From Vibrio mangrovi (GTDB taxonomy: Bacteria > Pseudomonadota > Gammaproteobacteria > Enterobacterales > Vibrionaceae): DNA of 64,000 nucleotides. This document shows positions 44,641 through 52,747 of the stretch, piece after piece (within the stretch, counting starts at the first letter, position 1; each line of letters starts with the position of its first letter). Below the pieces are notes generated by a model. The model saw only the letters and a list, made by a program, of their open reading frames with translations. It did no database searches and was not told the origin of the DNA. Location of the stretch: contig NZ_AP024883.1 in assembly GCF_024346955.1 (NCBI RefSeq), positions 248,001-312,000 on the forward strand. Reading direction: 5' to 3'. The position numbers were made by a program, and so were the translations under genes.

Positions 44641-45914
44641 CAGATCTTAATAACAAGAATGTTATTCATTCTATATTCAATTCGGGATGGCTTATTTTTG
44701 ATAAAGTCACCAGATTGATTTTAGGAATTCTTGTTAATATATATTTGGCAAGAAAAATGGGGGCAGAGTATTATGGTGAAATTAGCTATGCTATTGCCTT
44801 TGTTGCATTCTTTGATGCAATCAACCTTTTAGGGTTAAACCAGATTGTTGTCAGAGATTTAAGTCAGTCTAAAAATAATAAAAAATTCATACTAGATGTA
44901 ACAATATCACTAAGACTTATTTCTGCGATATTAAGTATACTTTTAAGTGTTACGTTTGCCTTTGTTTTAGGAAAAAACATTACAGCAATTGCAATTGTAT
45001 CTTGTGGTCTAATACTTTCACTAGGGAATGTGTGTGACTTATTCTTCCAAAGTGAAATTAAAAGTAAGTATACAGTTATAGCTAAAATAATAGCTTATGT
45101 TTTTTCATCTCTATTTAAAGTTGTTGTTATATGGTATGGTGGTGAAATTTCTCTTTATTTGTTCGCTATTCCATTAGAAGTTACGGTAATAAGTTTTATT
45201 TTAATCTATCTGCTCTATAGCAAGTATAAATTAAAGTTCACTATACAATTACCTCGCTTTCAATGTGATGGCTATTATATCTCAATATTAAAAGAATCCT
45301 TACCTTTAATGATTTCTAATTTGGCTGTTATAACTTTCATGCGTTCTGGGATTATGACTGTAGAGTATTTTTTAGGGAGCCGATCTGTAGGATTGTACTC
45401 TGTAGGGGCGAATCTTGCTGAAATGATATTTTTTATACCAGGAATCATAATTACAAGCTTTTCACCTATTTTGGCAAGTTTATCTAAGAATAACAAAGAA
45501 AGGTACTTTCTATTGTACCAGCGCTTAATGTTTGTTTTTTGGTGGGGAAGTCTTGCTAGTATATTGATCTATGGGAGTTTATTATACTATTTGATCCCTA
45601 TCTTGTATGGTGATGATTTTATTTTAAGTAAAGATGTTTTCATTTTACACTTATTATCTTTTCTACCTGTTTGCATGGGGTGCTGCCAGACGATTTGGGT
45701 GATAAATGAGCGCAAACCCCAGATAATACTAATTCAAACTATAGTCGGTGCATTATTGTCTTTGATATTAAATGTTTACTTTGTTCAATCTATAGGAGTT
45801 ATCGGTGCTCCAATTGCAATATTGATAGCTCAAGTGGTTCAATCATTTATAGTTAATTATTTTTTCTGTAAAGATTTATTTTTATTCACTTTTCGATCGC
45901 TTCTATGGAGATAA
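44637..45914 (+). CDS. wzx: O-antigen flippase
   Basis: 425 residues, about twelve predicted membrane segments and the MOP/Polysacc_synt layout. FDKVTRLILGILVNIYLARKMGAEYYGEISYA at the N-terminus is the family signature (a basic residue and tyrosines in the first helices). Wzx carries the undecaprenyl-linked repeat unit across the inner membrane. Together with wzy at 52.7 kb and wzz it defines a Wzy-dependent route. It is in the A/T-rich cassette. Confidence 0.92.
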   Translation: MTDLNNKNVIHSIFNSGWLIFDKVTRLILGILVNIYLARKMGAEYYGEISYAIAFVAFFDAINLLGLNQIVVRDLSQSKNNKKFILDVTISLRLISAILSILLSVTFAFVLGKNITAIAIVSCGLILSLGNVCDLFFQSEIKSKYTVIAKIIAYVFSSLFKVVVIWYGGEISLYLFAIPLEVTVISFILIYLLYSKYKLKFTIQLPRFQCDGYYISILKESLPLMISNLAVITFMRSGIMTVEYFLGSRSVGLYSVGANLAEMIFFIPGIIITSFSPILASLSKNNKERYFLLYQRLMFVFWWGSLASILIYGSLLYYLIPILYGDDFILSKDVFILHLLSFLPVCMGCCQTIWVINERKPQIILIQTIVGALLSLILNVYFVQSIGVIGAPIAILIAQVVQSFIVNYFFCKDLFLFTFRSLLWR

Positions 45915-45915
45915 T

Positions 45916-46854
45916 ATGTTAAGTATCTGTATTCCAACTTTGAATAGGCCATATTATTTATATAAGGCTATCTATTCTATATATACTCAAAAAGAACATT
46001 CTTTATCTTTTGAGTTATGTATATCAAATAATAATTCAGATGTTGATTATAGTGAAGTGGAGAAATATATCCAGGATTTGAGTAGTAAATATGGAAATAT
46101 AAATTACGTCAGTCAGGATTCTCGTCTTTCTATAGATGAGCATATGCATTATGTTATTAACATGTCTCATGGAGATTATGTCTACATGTTAGGCGATGAT
46201 GACTTTTTTAAAAATGATGCTTTTATCATATTGAGCCATCTGATTAGTGATCATGTAGATTTTGCATTGGTCAATTCAAACTGGATTGATGGACAAGGCC
46301 GATTTATTTCTACAGCTCATAGAGAACCTATATATTTGGATAACATCTCTAAGTATGAGAAATATCTATATTTATATAATAAGTGTACTTATGGTGCTCT
46401 CCTAGTTAAAAAATCTCTTTTTCATGATGATGATTTTATCAGGTTATATACTACATCTCATGCTTATTGTTGTTTCTGGATTTCTCTATTAAATAATAAT
46501 GAACCAAAGAAGATTGTTTTCCAGAATGGTAAGCCTGTTGTTAACTTAAGAGCTGCTGAAAAAAATTATAATCTAGTGAATGTTATTTTTAATGATGTTC
46601 ATCTGCTTTTTACTAAGTTAATTGATAGTATAGAGGATGAAGAAGGGAAGTATTATATTAATGAAGCATATAAAAGATATAAAAAACGAAACTCAAGTGT
46701 ACGTTTTTTATGTGGTCTACAGAAAAAGGGAGTAGTTATATCCCAGATTAACTATTCTGATGACACTAATAATTCTTTTTACTTTAAAATAAAGAAACTA
46801 TTGTCATATACTATATTTAAATTACTTACTCTTTCTAAAGTTGTTAATGTTTAA
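45916..46854 (+). CDS. Glycosyltransferase family 2, possibly for the dideoxyhexose branch
   Basis: 312 residues, one base after the wzx stop. LSICIPTLNRPYYLYKAI, ISNNNSDVDY and YVYMLGDDDFFKND are GT2 motifs with a GDDD metal site. The pattern resembles abequosyltransferase-type GT2 enzymes (RfbV/WbaV), and it lies close to the 3,6-dideoxyhexose genes, so transfer of that sugar is a reasonable guess but no more. No membrane anchor is clear except a hydrophobic C-terminal stretch. Confidence 0.78.
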   Translation: MLSICIPTLNRPYYLYKAIYSIYTQKEHSLSFELCISNNNSDVDYSEVEKYIQDLSSKYGNINYVSQDSRLSIDEHMHYVINMSHGDYVYMLGDDDFFKNDAFIILSHLISDHVDFALVNSNWIDGQGRFISTAHREPIYLDNISKYEKYLYLYNKCTYGALLVKKSLFHDDDFIRLYTTSHAYCCFWISLLNNNEPKKIVFQNGKPVVNLRAAEKNYNLVNVIFNDVHLLFTKLIDSIEDEEGKYYINEAYKRYKKRNSSVRFLCGLQKKGVVISQINYSDDTNNSFYFKIKKLLSYTIFKLLTLSKVVNV

Positions 46855-46856
46855 TT

Positions 46857-47759
46857 ATGATGAAAATTGACTTTATTGTAGCTGGTGCAGCTAAATCTGG
46901 TACAACATCTTTGTTTCACTACTTAAACTCTCATCCAAGAATTTTTATTCCTAGTGTTAAAGAATGTAGATTTTTTTCTAAATTAGATAAGAATTTCAAA
47001 GGACTTGGTGCCGAATACTATAGTAATGAAGGTATCACTGATGATGATGACTATAGAGAATTATTTGTAGGTAATGAGGATAAGATCTGTGGTGATATAT
47101 CAAATGACTATTTATATTATTCTACGAGAAGTATAGAAAATATAAAAAAATATGTAGGAACTCAAGTTAAAATCATCATCATCTTGAGAAACCCTGTTGA
47201 GCGAGCATTCTCTAGCTATATGCATCATATTCGAGAAGGGTGGGAAGTTTTATCTTTCCGTGAAGCTTTAGAGCATGAAGACCAGCGTTTTGCTGATAAC
47301 TGGGGATGGACATATCATTTCAAGAGAGCTGGTTTATATAGTCAATCTGTGAAGGCTTATATTGATAATTTTAATAATATAAAGATATATACTTATGAAG
47401 ATCTTAAACACTTAGATTGGTTGATGAGCGATGTTTTTTCCTTTTTAAATGTTGATCAGAATATTATTGATCTACATAGTAAAGAGAAATTTAATAAATC
47501 AGGAAGGCCAAGATTTAGATTTATTAATGATTTATCGAACGGTAGAGGAAGAGTTGCAAATGTTATTAAACCAGTAGTGAAAAAACTAATGCCGACACCG
47601 TTAATAAGTAAGATAAAAAGAAAAATTAAAAATGTAAATCTAGTTCATGAATCGATAAGTTATGAGGATAGAAATTATTTAATGGATTTTTATAAAGATG
47701 ATATATGTGAGCTTGAAAAAATCATTGATAGAGATTTATCTGGCTGGTTAGAAAAATAA
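46857..47759 (+). CDS. PAPS-dependent sulfotransferase
   Basis: 300 residues. AGAAKSGTTSLFHYL (Lys13-Thr17) is the 5'-phosphosulfate binding loop, and ILRNPVERAFSSYMHH, with Arg111 and Ser119, the 3'-phosphate site; both residues needed for PAPS binding are intact. PSVKECRFFS and RFADNWGW..FKRAGLYSQSVKAY match the bacterial and heparan-type sulfotransferase fold. It should move sulfate from PAPS to a sugar hydroxyl of the repeat unit in the cytoplasm. PAPS can come from cysDNC at 24.7-28.7 kb. A second ATG follows directly, so the start may be one codon later. Confidence 0.92.
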   Translation: MMKIDFIVAGAAKSGTTSLFHYLNSHPRIFIPSVKECRFFSKLDKNFKGLGAEYYSNEGITDDDDYRELFVGNEDKICGDISNDYLYYSTRSIENIKKYVGTQVKIIIILRNPVERAFSSYMHHIREGWEVLSFREALEHEDQRFADNWGWTYHFKRAGLYSQSVKAYIDNFNNIKIYTYEDLKHLDWLMSDVFSFLNVDQNIIDLHSKEKFNKSGRPRFRFINDLSNGRGRVANVIKPVVKKLMPTPLISKIKRKIKNVNLVHESISYEDRNYLMDFYKDDICELEKIIDRDLSGWLEK

Positions 47760-47773
47760 CTTCTGGTGACTTC

Positions 47774-48556
47774 ATGTGTAAATGTCCTATCGACTCCAAT
47801 ACAGTTGATTTCATTTTTCAAGAAAAAGTTTTGGGGAAATATAATGTTAATTATTATAAATGTGAGCACTGTGGTATTATAAAGACTGAGACACCTCATT
47901 GGCTTGATGAAGCATATAGTGATGCAATTGCTGGTTCAGATATCGGCTTATTGGAAAGAAATAATTATAACTCTAAAATGGTTTTGACGATATTAAGTCT
48001 TCTTAATCGTATTCATGACAGAGTTGTTGATACTGCTGGTGGGTACGGGATTTTAACACGATTATTACGTGATAGAGGTATTCATTGTTATTCTTCTGAC
48101 AAATATTGTACCAATATGTTTGCGAGTGATTTTTGTGGTGATGACACTCAGGATGTTAAAGTTTTATTAGCATTTGAAGTGATGGAACATTTACCTGACC
48201 CTTTGGCTTTTTTAAATGAAACTCTATTTAAATATGATCCTGAGTTGTTGATATTTTCAACTCAAACTTTTACTGAAACTCCTCCTGAAAATTGGTGGTA
48301 TTATTCATTTCATACAGGGCAGCATATCATATTTTATCAACCTAAATCACTAGCCGTGCTAGCAGATAAACTTGGTTTTAATTATTATATGATTAATGAT
48401 TCGTATCATATTTTCTCTAAGAACAAAATAAGTAAATTTAAGTTTTTTCTTATAAAAAATAAAATAACCAGAATGTTTTTAAATGTTGTTTTTGAAAGAA
48501 CTGCAAAACCCAGAAGCCTTTTGCAGAGTGATTATGATGAGATTATATCTAAGTAA
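47774..48556 (+). CDS. SAM-methyltransferase-like protein with cysteine motif
   Basis: 260 residues. An N-terminal CKCP ... CEHCG pair (residues 2-5 and 34-38) looks like a zinc knuckle. VVDTAGGYGILTRLLRDRG is a weak motif I (TAGGYG instead of E-x-G-x-G-x-G), and LAFEVMEHLPDPLAFLNE with LIFSTQTF covers later motifs. This layout is like Methyltransf_12/13-type sugar methyltransferases. It could methylate a sugar of the repeat, or have lost activity given the altered SAM loop. Confidence 0.65.
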   Translation: MCKCPIDSNTVDFIFQEKVLGKYNVNYYKCEHCGIIKTETPHWLDEAYSDAIAGSDIGLLERNNYNSKMVLTILSLLNRIHDRVVDTAGGYGILTRLLRDRGIHCYSSDKYCTNMFASDFCGDDTQDVKVLLAFEVMEHLPDPLAFLNETLFKYDPELLIFSTQTFTETPPENWWYYSFHTGQHIIFYQPKSLAVLADKLGFNYYMINDSYHIFSKNKISKFKFFLIKNKITRMFLNVVFERTAKPRSLLQSDYDEIISK

Positions 48557-49739
48557 TAAATATATGGTTAGTATAAGAAGGCTTGCTATAAATTTTTACT
48601 ATCTTTTGATATTTAATATTTCGCGATTATACTCGATTCTAGCAAATAATTTTAATGTGAATAATAGCCCTTCTTCTGATAATCCTGTTCTAGTTATTTT
48701 GAAACCAGATGCAATGGGAGATTATGTATTATTTAGAAATTTTATATATTGCCTTAATACATGTGGTTATAAAATAGTTTTAATTGGTAATGATTCATGG
48801 GAGGAGTTTTTACGAACTTATGACGCTATCTATATCGATACTTTTTTTCCATTGAACCGTAATAAATTTATAAAAAATTTTATATATAGGACTAAACAGC
48901 TATCTCAATTTGGAATGCTTAAGAATGTAGAAAAAGTTTTGTATCCCTGCTATAGCAGGGAGAGTTATGTTCTTGAAGATATTGTTAAAGTTATTCCTGC
49001 ATCCTGTAAGATAACATGGTTTGGTGATACATCGAATCAGAGTAATAAATGTCGTGAAAATAGTAAGTCTTTATATACTGATCTATATCAGGATGATGGT
49101 GATATTATTTTTGAATTTGAAAGAAATCGTCAATTTTTCTCACGATTTATCGGTAGAGACTTATCTCATATAGAACCATCCCTCAGTATAACATCTGAGA
49201 AATCTTTATCTTTGCCTGAGCGATATGCATTTATTTTTCTTGGGGCAAGTGCTAGCTTTCGTCAGTGGCCCGTTGAAAAATATGCTGAAGTTGCAAAGCA
49301 TGTTCACAATGTCTACGGGCTCAGTATTGTTTTAGGTGGACCTCCTAGCGATTTATCTATTGGGAACGAATTAGAAAATAAGCTATGTAATTTAGGCCAG
49401 TGTTTAAATTTTGTAGGAAAAACTAGCCTGATTGAATTGGTAGAATTGATTGCTCGATCAGCCCTGCTTATTTCTAATGAAACTGCTGTTCCACATATTG
49501 CGGTGTCTTTACGGCACCATAATATATTTGTCGTTTCTAATGGTAATCATTATGGGCGATTTACACCCTATCCTTATCATATATGTAACCGTTATTTCGC
49601 TATATATCCTCCCGAATTAGAGGAGATGAGTGACGAAAGTGAGCGGATTTCAGCTTTCGGGCGTGGTAGCCAACTTAATATTCGCACGATCTCACCACAA
49701 CGTGTCATTCGGGAAATTACTGAACACATCGAACTATAG
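48537..49739 (+). CDS. Glycosyltransferase family 9-like protein
   Basis: About 400 residues if the ATG at 48537 is used; the frame is open from 48483, and 48564 (just after the previous stop) is another start. VLVILKPDAMGDYVLFRNF is the GT9 N-terminal motif, FLGASASFRQWPVEKYAEVAKH the donor-domain entry and SNETAVPHIAVSL the donor site. GT9 proteins outside the core can transfer other sugars. The last 35 codons are visibly richer in G and C than the rest, like the gmd gene that follows. Confidence 0.8.
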   Translation: MRLYLSNKYMVSIRRLAINFYYLLIFNISRLYSILANNFNVNNSPSSDNPVLVILKPDAMGDYVLFRNFIYCLNTCGYKIVLIGNDSWEEFLRTYDAIYIDTFFPLNRNKFIKNFIYRTKQLSQFGMLKNVEKVLYPCYSRESYVLEDIVKVIPASCKITWFGDTSNQSNKCRENSKSLYTDLYQDDGDIIFEFERNRQFFSRFIGRDLSHIEPSLSITSEKSLSLPERYAFIFLGASASFRQWPVEKYAEVAKHVHNVYGLSIVLGGPPSDLSIGNELENKLCNLGQCLNFVGKTSLIELVELIARSALLISNETAVPHIAVSLRHHNIFVVSNGNHYGRFTPYPYHICNRYFAIYPPELEEMSDESERISAFGRGSQLNIRTISPQRVIREITEHIEL

Positions 49740-49749
49740 ATTCTGTATT

Positions 49750-50868
49750 ATGAAAAAAGCACTGATTACAGGGATTACCGGGCAAGATGGCTCTTATCTT
49801 GCAGAATTTCTTCTTAAAAAAGGATATGAAGTTCATGGTCTTAAAAGACGTACTTCATCGTTCAATACTCACAGGATTGACCATTTATATCAAGATCCAC
49901 ACGAATCTGATCCAAAGTTAAAGCTTCACTATGGTGATCTAACGGATAGCTTGAATTTAACTCGAATTATCGAACAAATTCACCCTGATGAAGTATATAA
50001 CTTGGGAGCACAGTCCCATGTGGCTGTGTCGTTTGAATCGCCGGAATATACTGCTGATGTTGATGCGATGGGGACACTTCGCTTATTAGAGGCTATTCGT
50101 TTTCTGGGGTTGGAAAAGACGACACGTTTCTATCAGGCTTCAACCTCTGAGTTGTATGGCTTAGTTCAGGAAATACCTCAGCGGGAGACAACACGATTCT
50201 ACCCACGTTCTCCTTATGCGGTGGCGAAACTTTATGCTTACTGGATTACGGTAAACTACCGGGAAAGTTACGGGATGTATGCTTGTAATGGAATTCTGTT
50301 TAATCATGAATCTCCTCGGCGTGGTGAGACATTTGTTACCCGGAAAATTACACGTGGGCTGGCAAATATTGCTCAAGGACTGGAAGCGTGTTTATACATG
50401 GGAAATATGGACGCATTACGTGATTGGGGGCATGCGAAAGATTATGTAGAGATGCAGTGGTTGATGCTGCAGCAGGAGCAGCCGGAAGATTTCGTAATCG
50501 CAACCGGAGCTCAGTATTCCGTACGACAGTTTATCTCCTGGAGTGCCGCAGAACTCGGACTTGAGCTTGAATTTAGAGGGGAAGGCATTGAGGAAGTTGG
50601 AATTGTCAGGGCAGTTCAAGGGAGTAAAGCCCCTTCAATCAAAACCGGTGATGTTATTGTTCGTGTCGATCCCCGTTATTTCCGACCAGCAGAGGTAGAA
50701 ACTTTGTTGGGAGATCCTAGCTATGCCAAGCGTAAACTAGGCTGGGAGCCAACAATAACTGCACAGAGAATGTGTGCAGAGATGGTTGCTGAAGATCTAA
50801 AAGTATCTCAGCAGCACGCGTTTATGAAAGCAAATGGTTTTGACCTCCCTGTTTCTTTGGAGAATTAA
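49750..50868 (+). CDS. gmd: GDP-mannose 4,6-dehydratase
   Basis: 372 residues from the ATG at 49750, the expected length; the frame is open 40 codons upstream inside the previous gene, without family similarity. ALITGITGQDGSYLAEFLL, ASTSELYG and YAVAKLYAYWI hold cofactor and catalytic residues. It turns GDP-mannose into GDP-4-keto-6-deoxymannose. With fcl behind it and manC/manB at 56-59 kb the full path from fructose-6-phosphate to GDP-L-fucose is present apart from ManA. Confidence 0.97.
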   Translation: MKKALITGITGQDGSYLAEFLLKKGYEVHGLKRRTSSFNTHRIDHLYQDPHESDPKLKLHYGDLTDSLNLTRIIEQIHPDEVYNLGAQSHVAVSFESPEYTADVDAMGTLRLLEAIRFLGLEKTTRFYQASTSELYGLVQEIPQRETTRFYPRSPYAVAKLYAYWITVNYRESYGMYACNGILFNHESPRRGETFVTRKITRGLANIAQGLEACLYMGNMDALRDWGHAKDYVEMQWLMLQQEQPEDFVIATGAQYSVRQFISWSAAELGLELEFRGEGIEEVGIVRAVQGSKAPSIKTGDVIVRVDPRYFRPAEVETLLGDPSYAKRKLGWEPTITAQRMCAEMVAEDLKVSQQHAFMKANGFDLPVSLEN

Positions 50869-50869
50869 T

Positions 50870-51841
50870 ATGGTGAACTTCAGGCGAGTATTTGTTGCTG
50901 GTCATAATGGGATGGTAGGAAGTGCGATTGTCCGCCAGTTACAAAATCAGGGGTATCAGGACATCATTACTCGTAGCTCTCAAGAATTAGATTTGAGAGA
51001 TTCGGCAAAAGTGGCTGCTTTTTTCTCGGATCTACAGATCGACGAAGTTTATCTTGCTGCGGCGAAAGTTGGTGGTATTCAGGCGAATGAAACTTATCCT
51101 GCAGAATTTATTTACGATAATCTGATGATTGAGTCGAATGTGATTCATCAGGCTTGTATTCATGGAGTCAAAAAACTTTTATTTCTTGGATCGTCTTGTA
51201 TTTACCCAAAGCTAGCCGAGCAGCCTATGCGAGAGAATGAGCTTCTAAATGGCTATCTTGAACCGACAAATGAGCCATATGCTATTGCAAAGATTGCCGG
51301 AATAAAACTATGTGAATCCTACAATCGCCAATATGGTGTTGATTTTCGCAGTGTTATGCCGACTAACCTTTATGGACCTGGAGATAACTATCATCCGGAG
51401 AACAGCCATGTAGTCCCTGCATTGATCCGTCGTATTCATGAAGCGAAACAAGCAGGGCTGGCAGAAGTCGTTATTTGGGGAACCGGCTCTGCGAAAAGAG
51501 AGTTTTTACATGTAGATGATATGGCGAAAGCTTGTATCTTTGTCATGAATCTGGATAAAGATATTTATCAGTTGAATACACAGCCGATGCTCAGTCACAT
51601 TAATATCGGAACAGGCCTGGATTGTACGATTCTGGAACTTGCTGAAATTATTGCAAAAATTATTGATTTTAAAGGGAAAATAAAAGTTGATCCAACCAAG
51701 CCGGATGGTACGCCGCGCAAGTTAATGAATGTTGGGCGTCTGAGAGACTTAGGGTGGAAGGCTCAGATTGATCTTGAAAGTGGTTTGACTGATACCTATC
51801 AATGGTTTCGTGAGCATCAACAAAAATTAAGAGGTATGTAA
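50870..51841 (+). CDS. fcl: GDP-L-fucose synthase
   Basis: 323 residues from the ATG at 50870 with GGAG upstream. VFVAGHNGMVGSAIVRQL is the NADPH-binding motif, SSCIYPKLAEQP and EPYAIAKIAGIKLCE the catalytic Ser-Tyr-Lys set, and PTNLYGPGDNYHPENSHV is typical of Fcl/WcaG. It epimerises C-3 and C-5 and reduces C-4 of GDP-4-keto-6-deoxymannose to GDP-L-fucose. It starts one base after the gmd stop. Confidence 0.96.
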   Translation: MVNFRRVFVAGHNGMVGSAIVRQLQNQGYQDIITRSSQELDLRDSAKVAAFFSDLQIDEVYLAAAKVGGIQANETYPAEFIYDNLMIESNVIHQACIHGVKKLLFLGSSCIYPKLAEQPMRENELLNGYLEPTNEPYAIAKIAGIKLCESYNRQYGVDFRSVMPTNLYGPGDNYHPENSHVVPALIRRIHEAKQAGLAEVVIWGTGSAKREFLHVDDMAKACIFVMNLDKDIYQLNTQPMLSHINIGTGLDCTILELAEIIAKIIDFKGKIKVDPTKPDGTPRKLMNVGRLRDLGWKAQIDLESGLTDTYQWFREHQQKLRGM

Positions 51842-52747
51842 TTGGCAGATTATCGTACGGAAGGTGGGCGTGAGCTCACTTATGGAATTAAGCAAGGAAC
51901 TCCTGAGCAGCCGTTGATCACTATTATCACTTCTACATTTAATGCTGCACGGGATTTACACTGGACTATTGAGTCGATTCGCTCTCAGACATACCCGAAT
52001 ATTCAATGGATTATTGCAGATGGTGCATCTCAGGATGATACTGTTGATATTCTTAAGGCGAATGAAGACGTGATTGACTACTGGTTTAGCGAACCGGATT
52101 CAGGGATTTACGATGCCTGGAATAAAGCAATTCCTTATATCAAAGGCGAATGGGTTCAGTTTTTGGGGGCCGGTGATGAGTTATATTGTACAACGACTTA
52201 TGAAGCAGTGACTGACGTTCTGAAATTTGTTGAAATAGATACTCTCTTGATATACGGCAATACTCACCTGATCGATTCTTCGAGACATGAAATTCAAAAG
52301 ATTAAAAGACCATGGACTGAAATTAAGGGGACATGGTGTGGTTTCTTGCCTACTCTTCCCATGCATCCTGAGGTGTTTCATCGTCAGATTATATTTCATT
52401 CAGAAACCTTTGATAGTCAGAATTATAAGATAGCAGCAGATGCACTATTGTTATTAAATGTGATTGAATCTTGTGAGCCAATATATTTTGATGTACCTGT
52501 AGTGAAGATGTTAGAAGGAGGTGTGTCCTCTAATATAAATACTATGATTCGTGCATTGGAAGAAACAAGGAAAATATTTGCATACAAAAAATATAAAATT
52601 CCTTTTAAACATCTATACAAAGAGAAAATCAAGTTGATATGTAAGAAAATACTTATAAATATTTTTCCTCAAATAGGTGTTTGCTTTATTTTTTCTTGTT
52701 TTCGAGCATTAAAGTATAGAAATATAAAGTGGATCTATAGGAAATGA
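51842..52747 (+). CDS. Glycosyltransferase family 2 (WcaE-like)
   Basis: 301 residues from a TTG start directly after the fcl stop; AGAGG lies seven bases upstream. ITIITSTFNAARDLHWTIESI, WIIADGASQDDTVDIL and SEPDSGIYDAWNKAIPYIKGEWVQFLGAGDE match the WcaE-type GT2 group of colanic-acid and capsule loci. Its place beside gmd-fcl suggests transfer of fucose or of the next sugar. From about position 52,200 on, the gene turns A/T-rich, so the 5' and 3' halves differ in composition. Confidence 0.82.
   Translation: MADYRTEGGRELTYGIKQGTPEQPLITIITSTFNAARDLHWTIESIRSQTYPNIQWIIADGASQDDTVDILKANEDVIDYWFSEPDSGIYDAWNKAIPYIKGEWVQFLGAGDELYCTTTYEAVTDVLKFVEIDTLLIYGNTHLIDSSRHEIQKIKRPWTEIKGTWCGFLPTLPMHPEVFHRQIIFHSETFDSQNYKIAADALLLLNVIESCEPIYFDVPVVKMLEGGVSSNINTMIRALEETRKIFAYKKYKIPFKHLYKEKIKLICKKILINIFPQIGVCFIFSCFRALKYRNIKWIYRK

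Noticed and set aside
49630..49749. Longer start for gmd inside the GT9 gene
   Set aside because: The dehydratase Rossmann motif starts at the second codon after the ATG at 49750; the upstream part has no similarity to the family.
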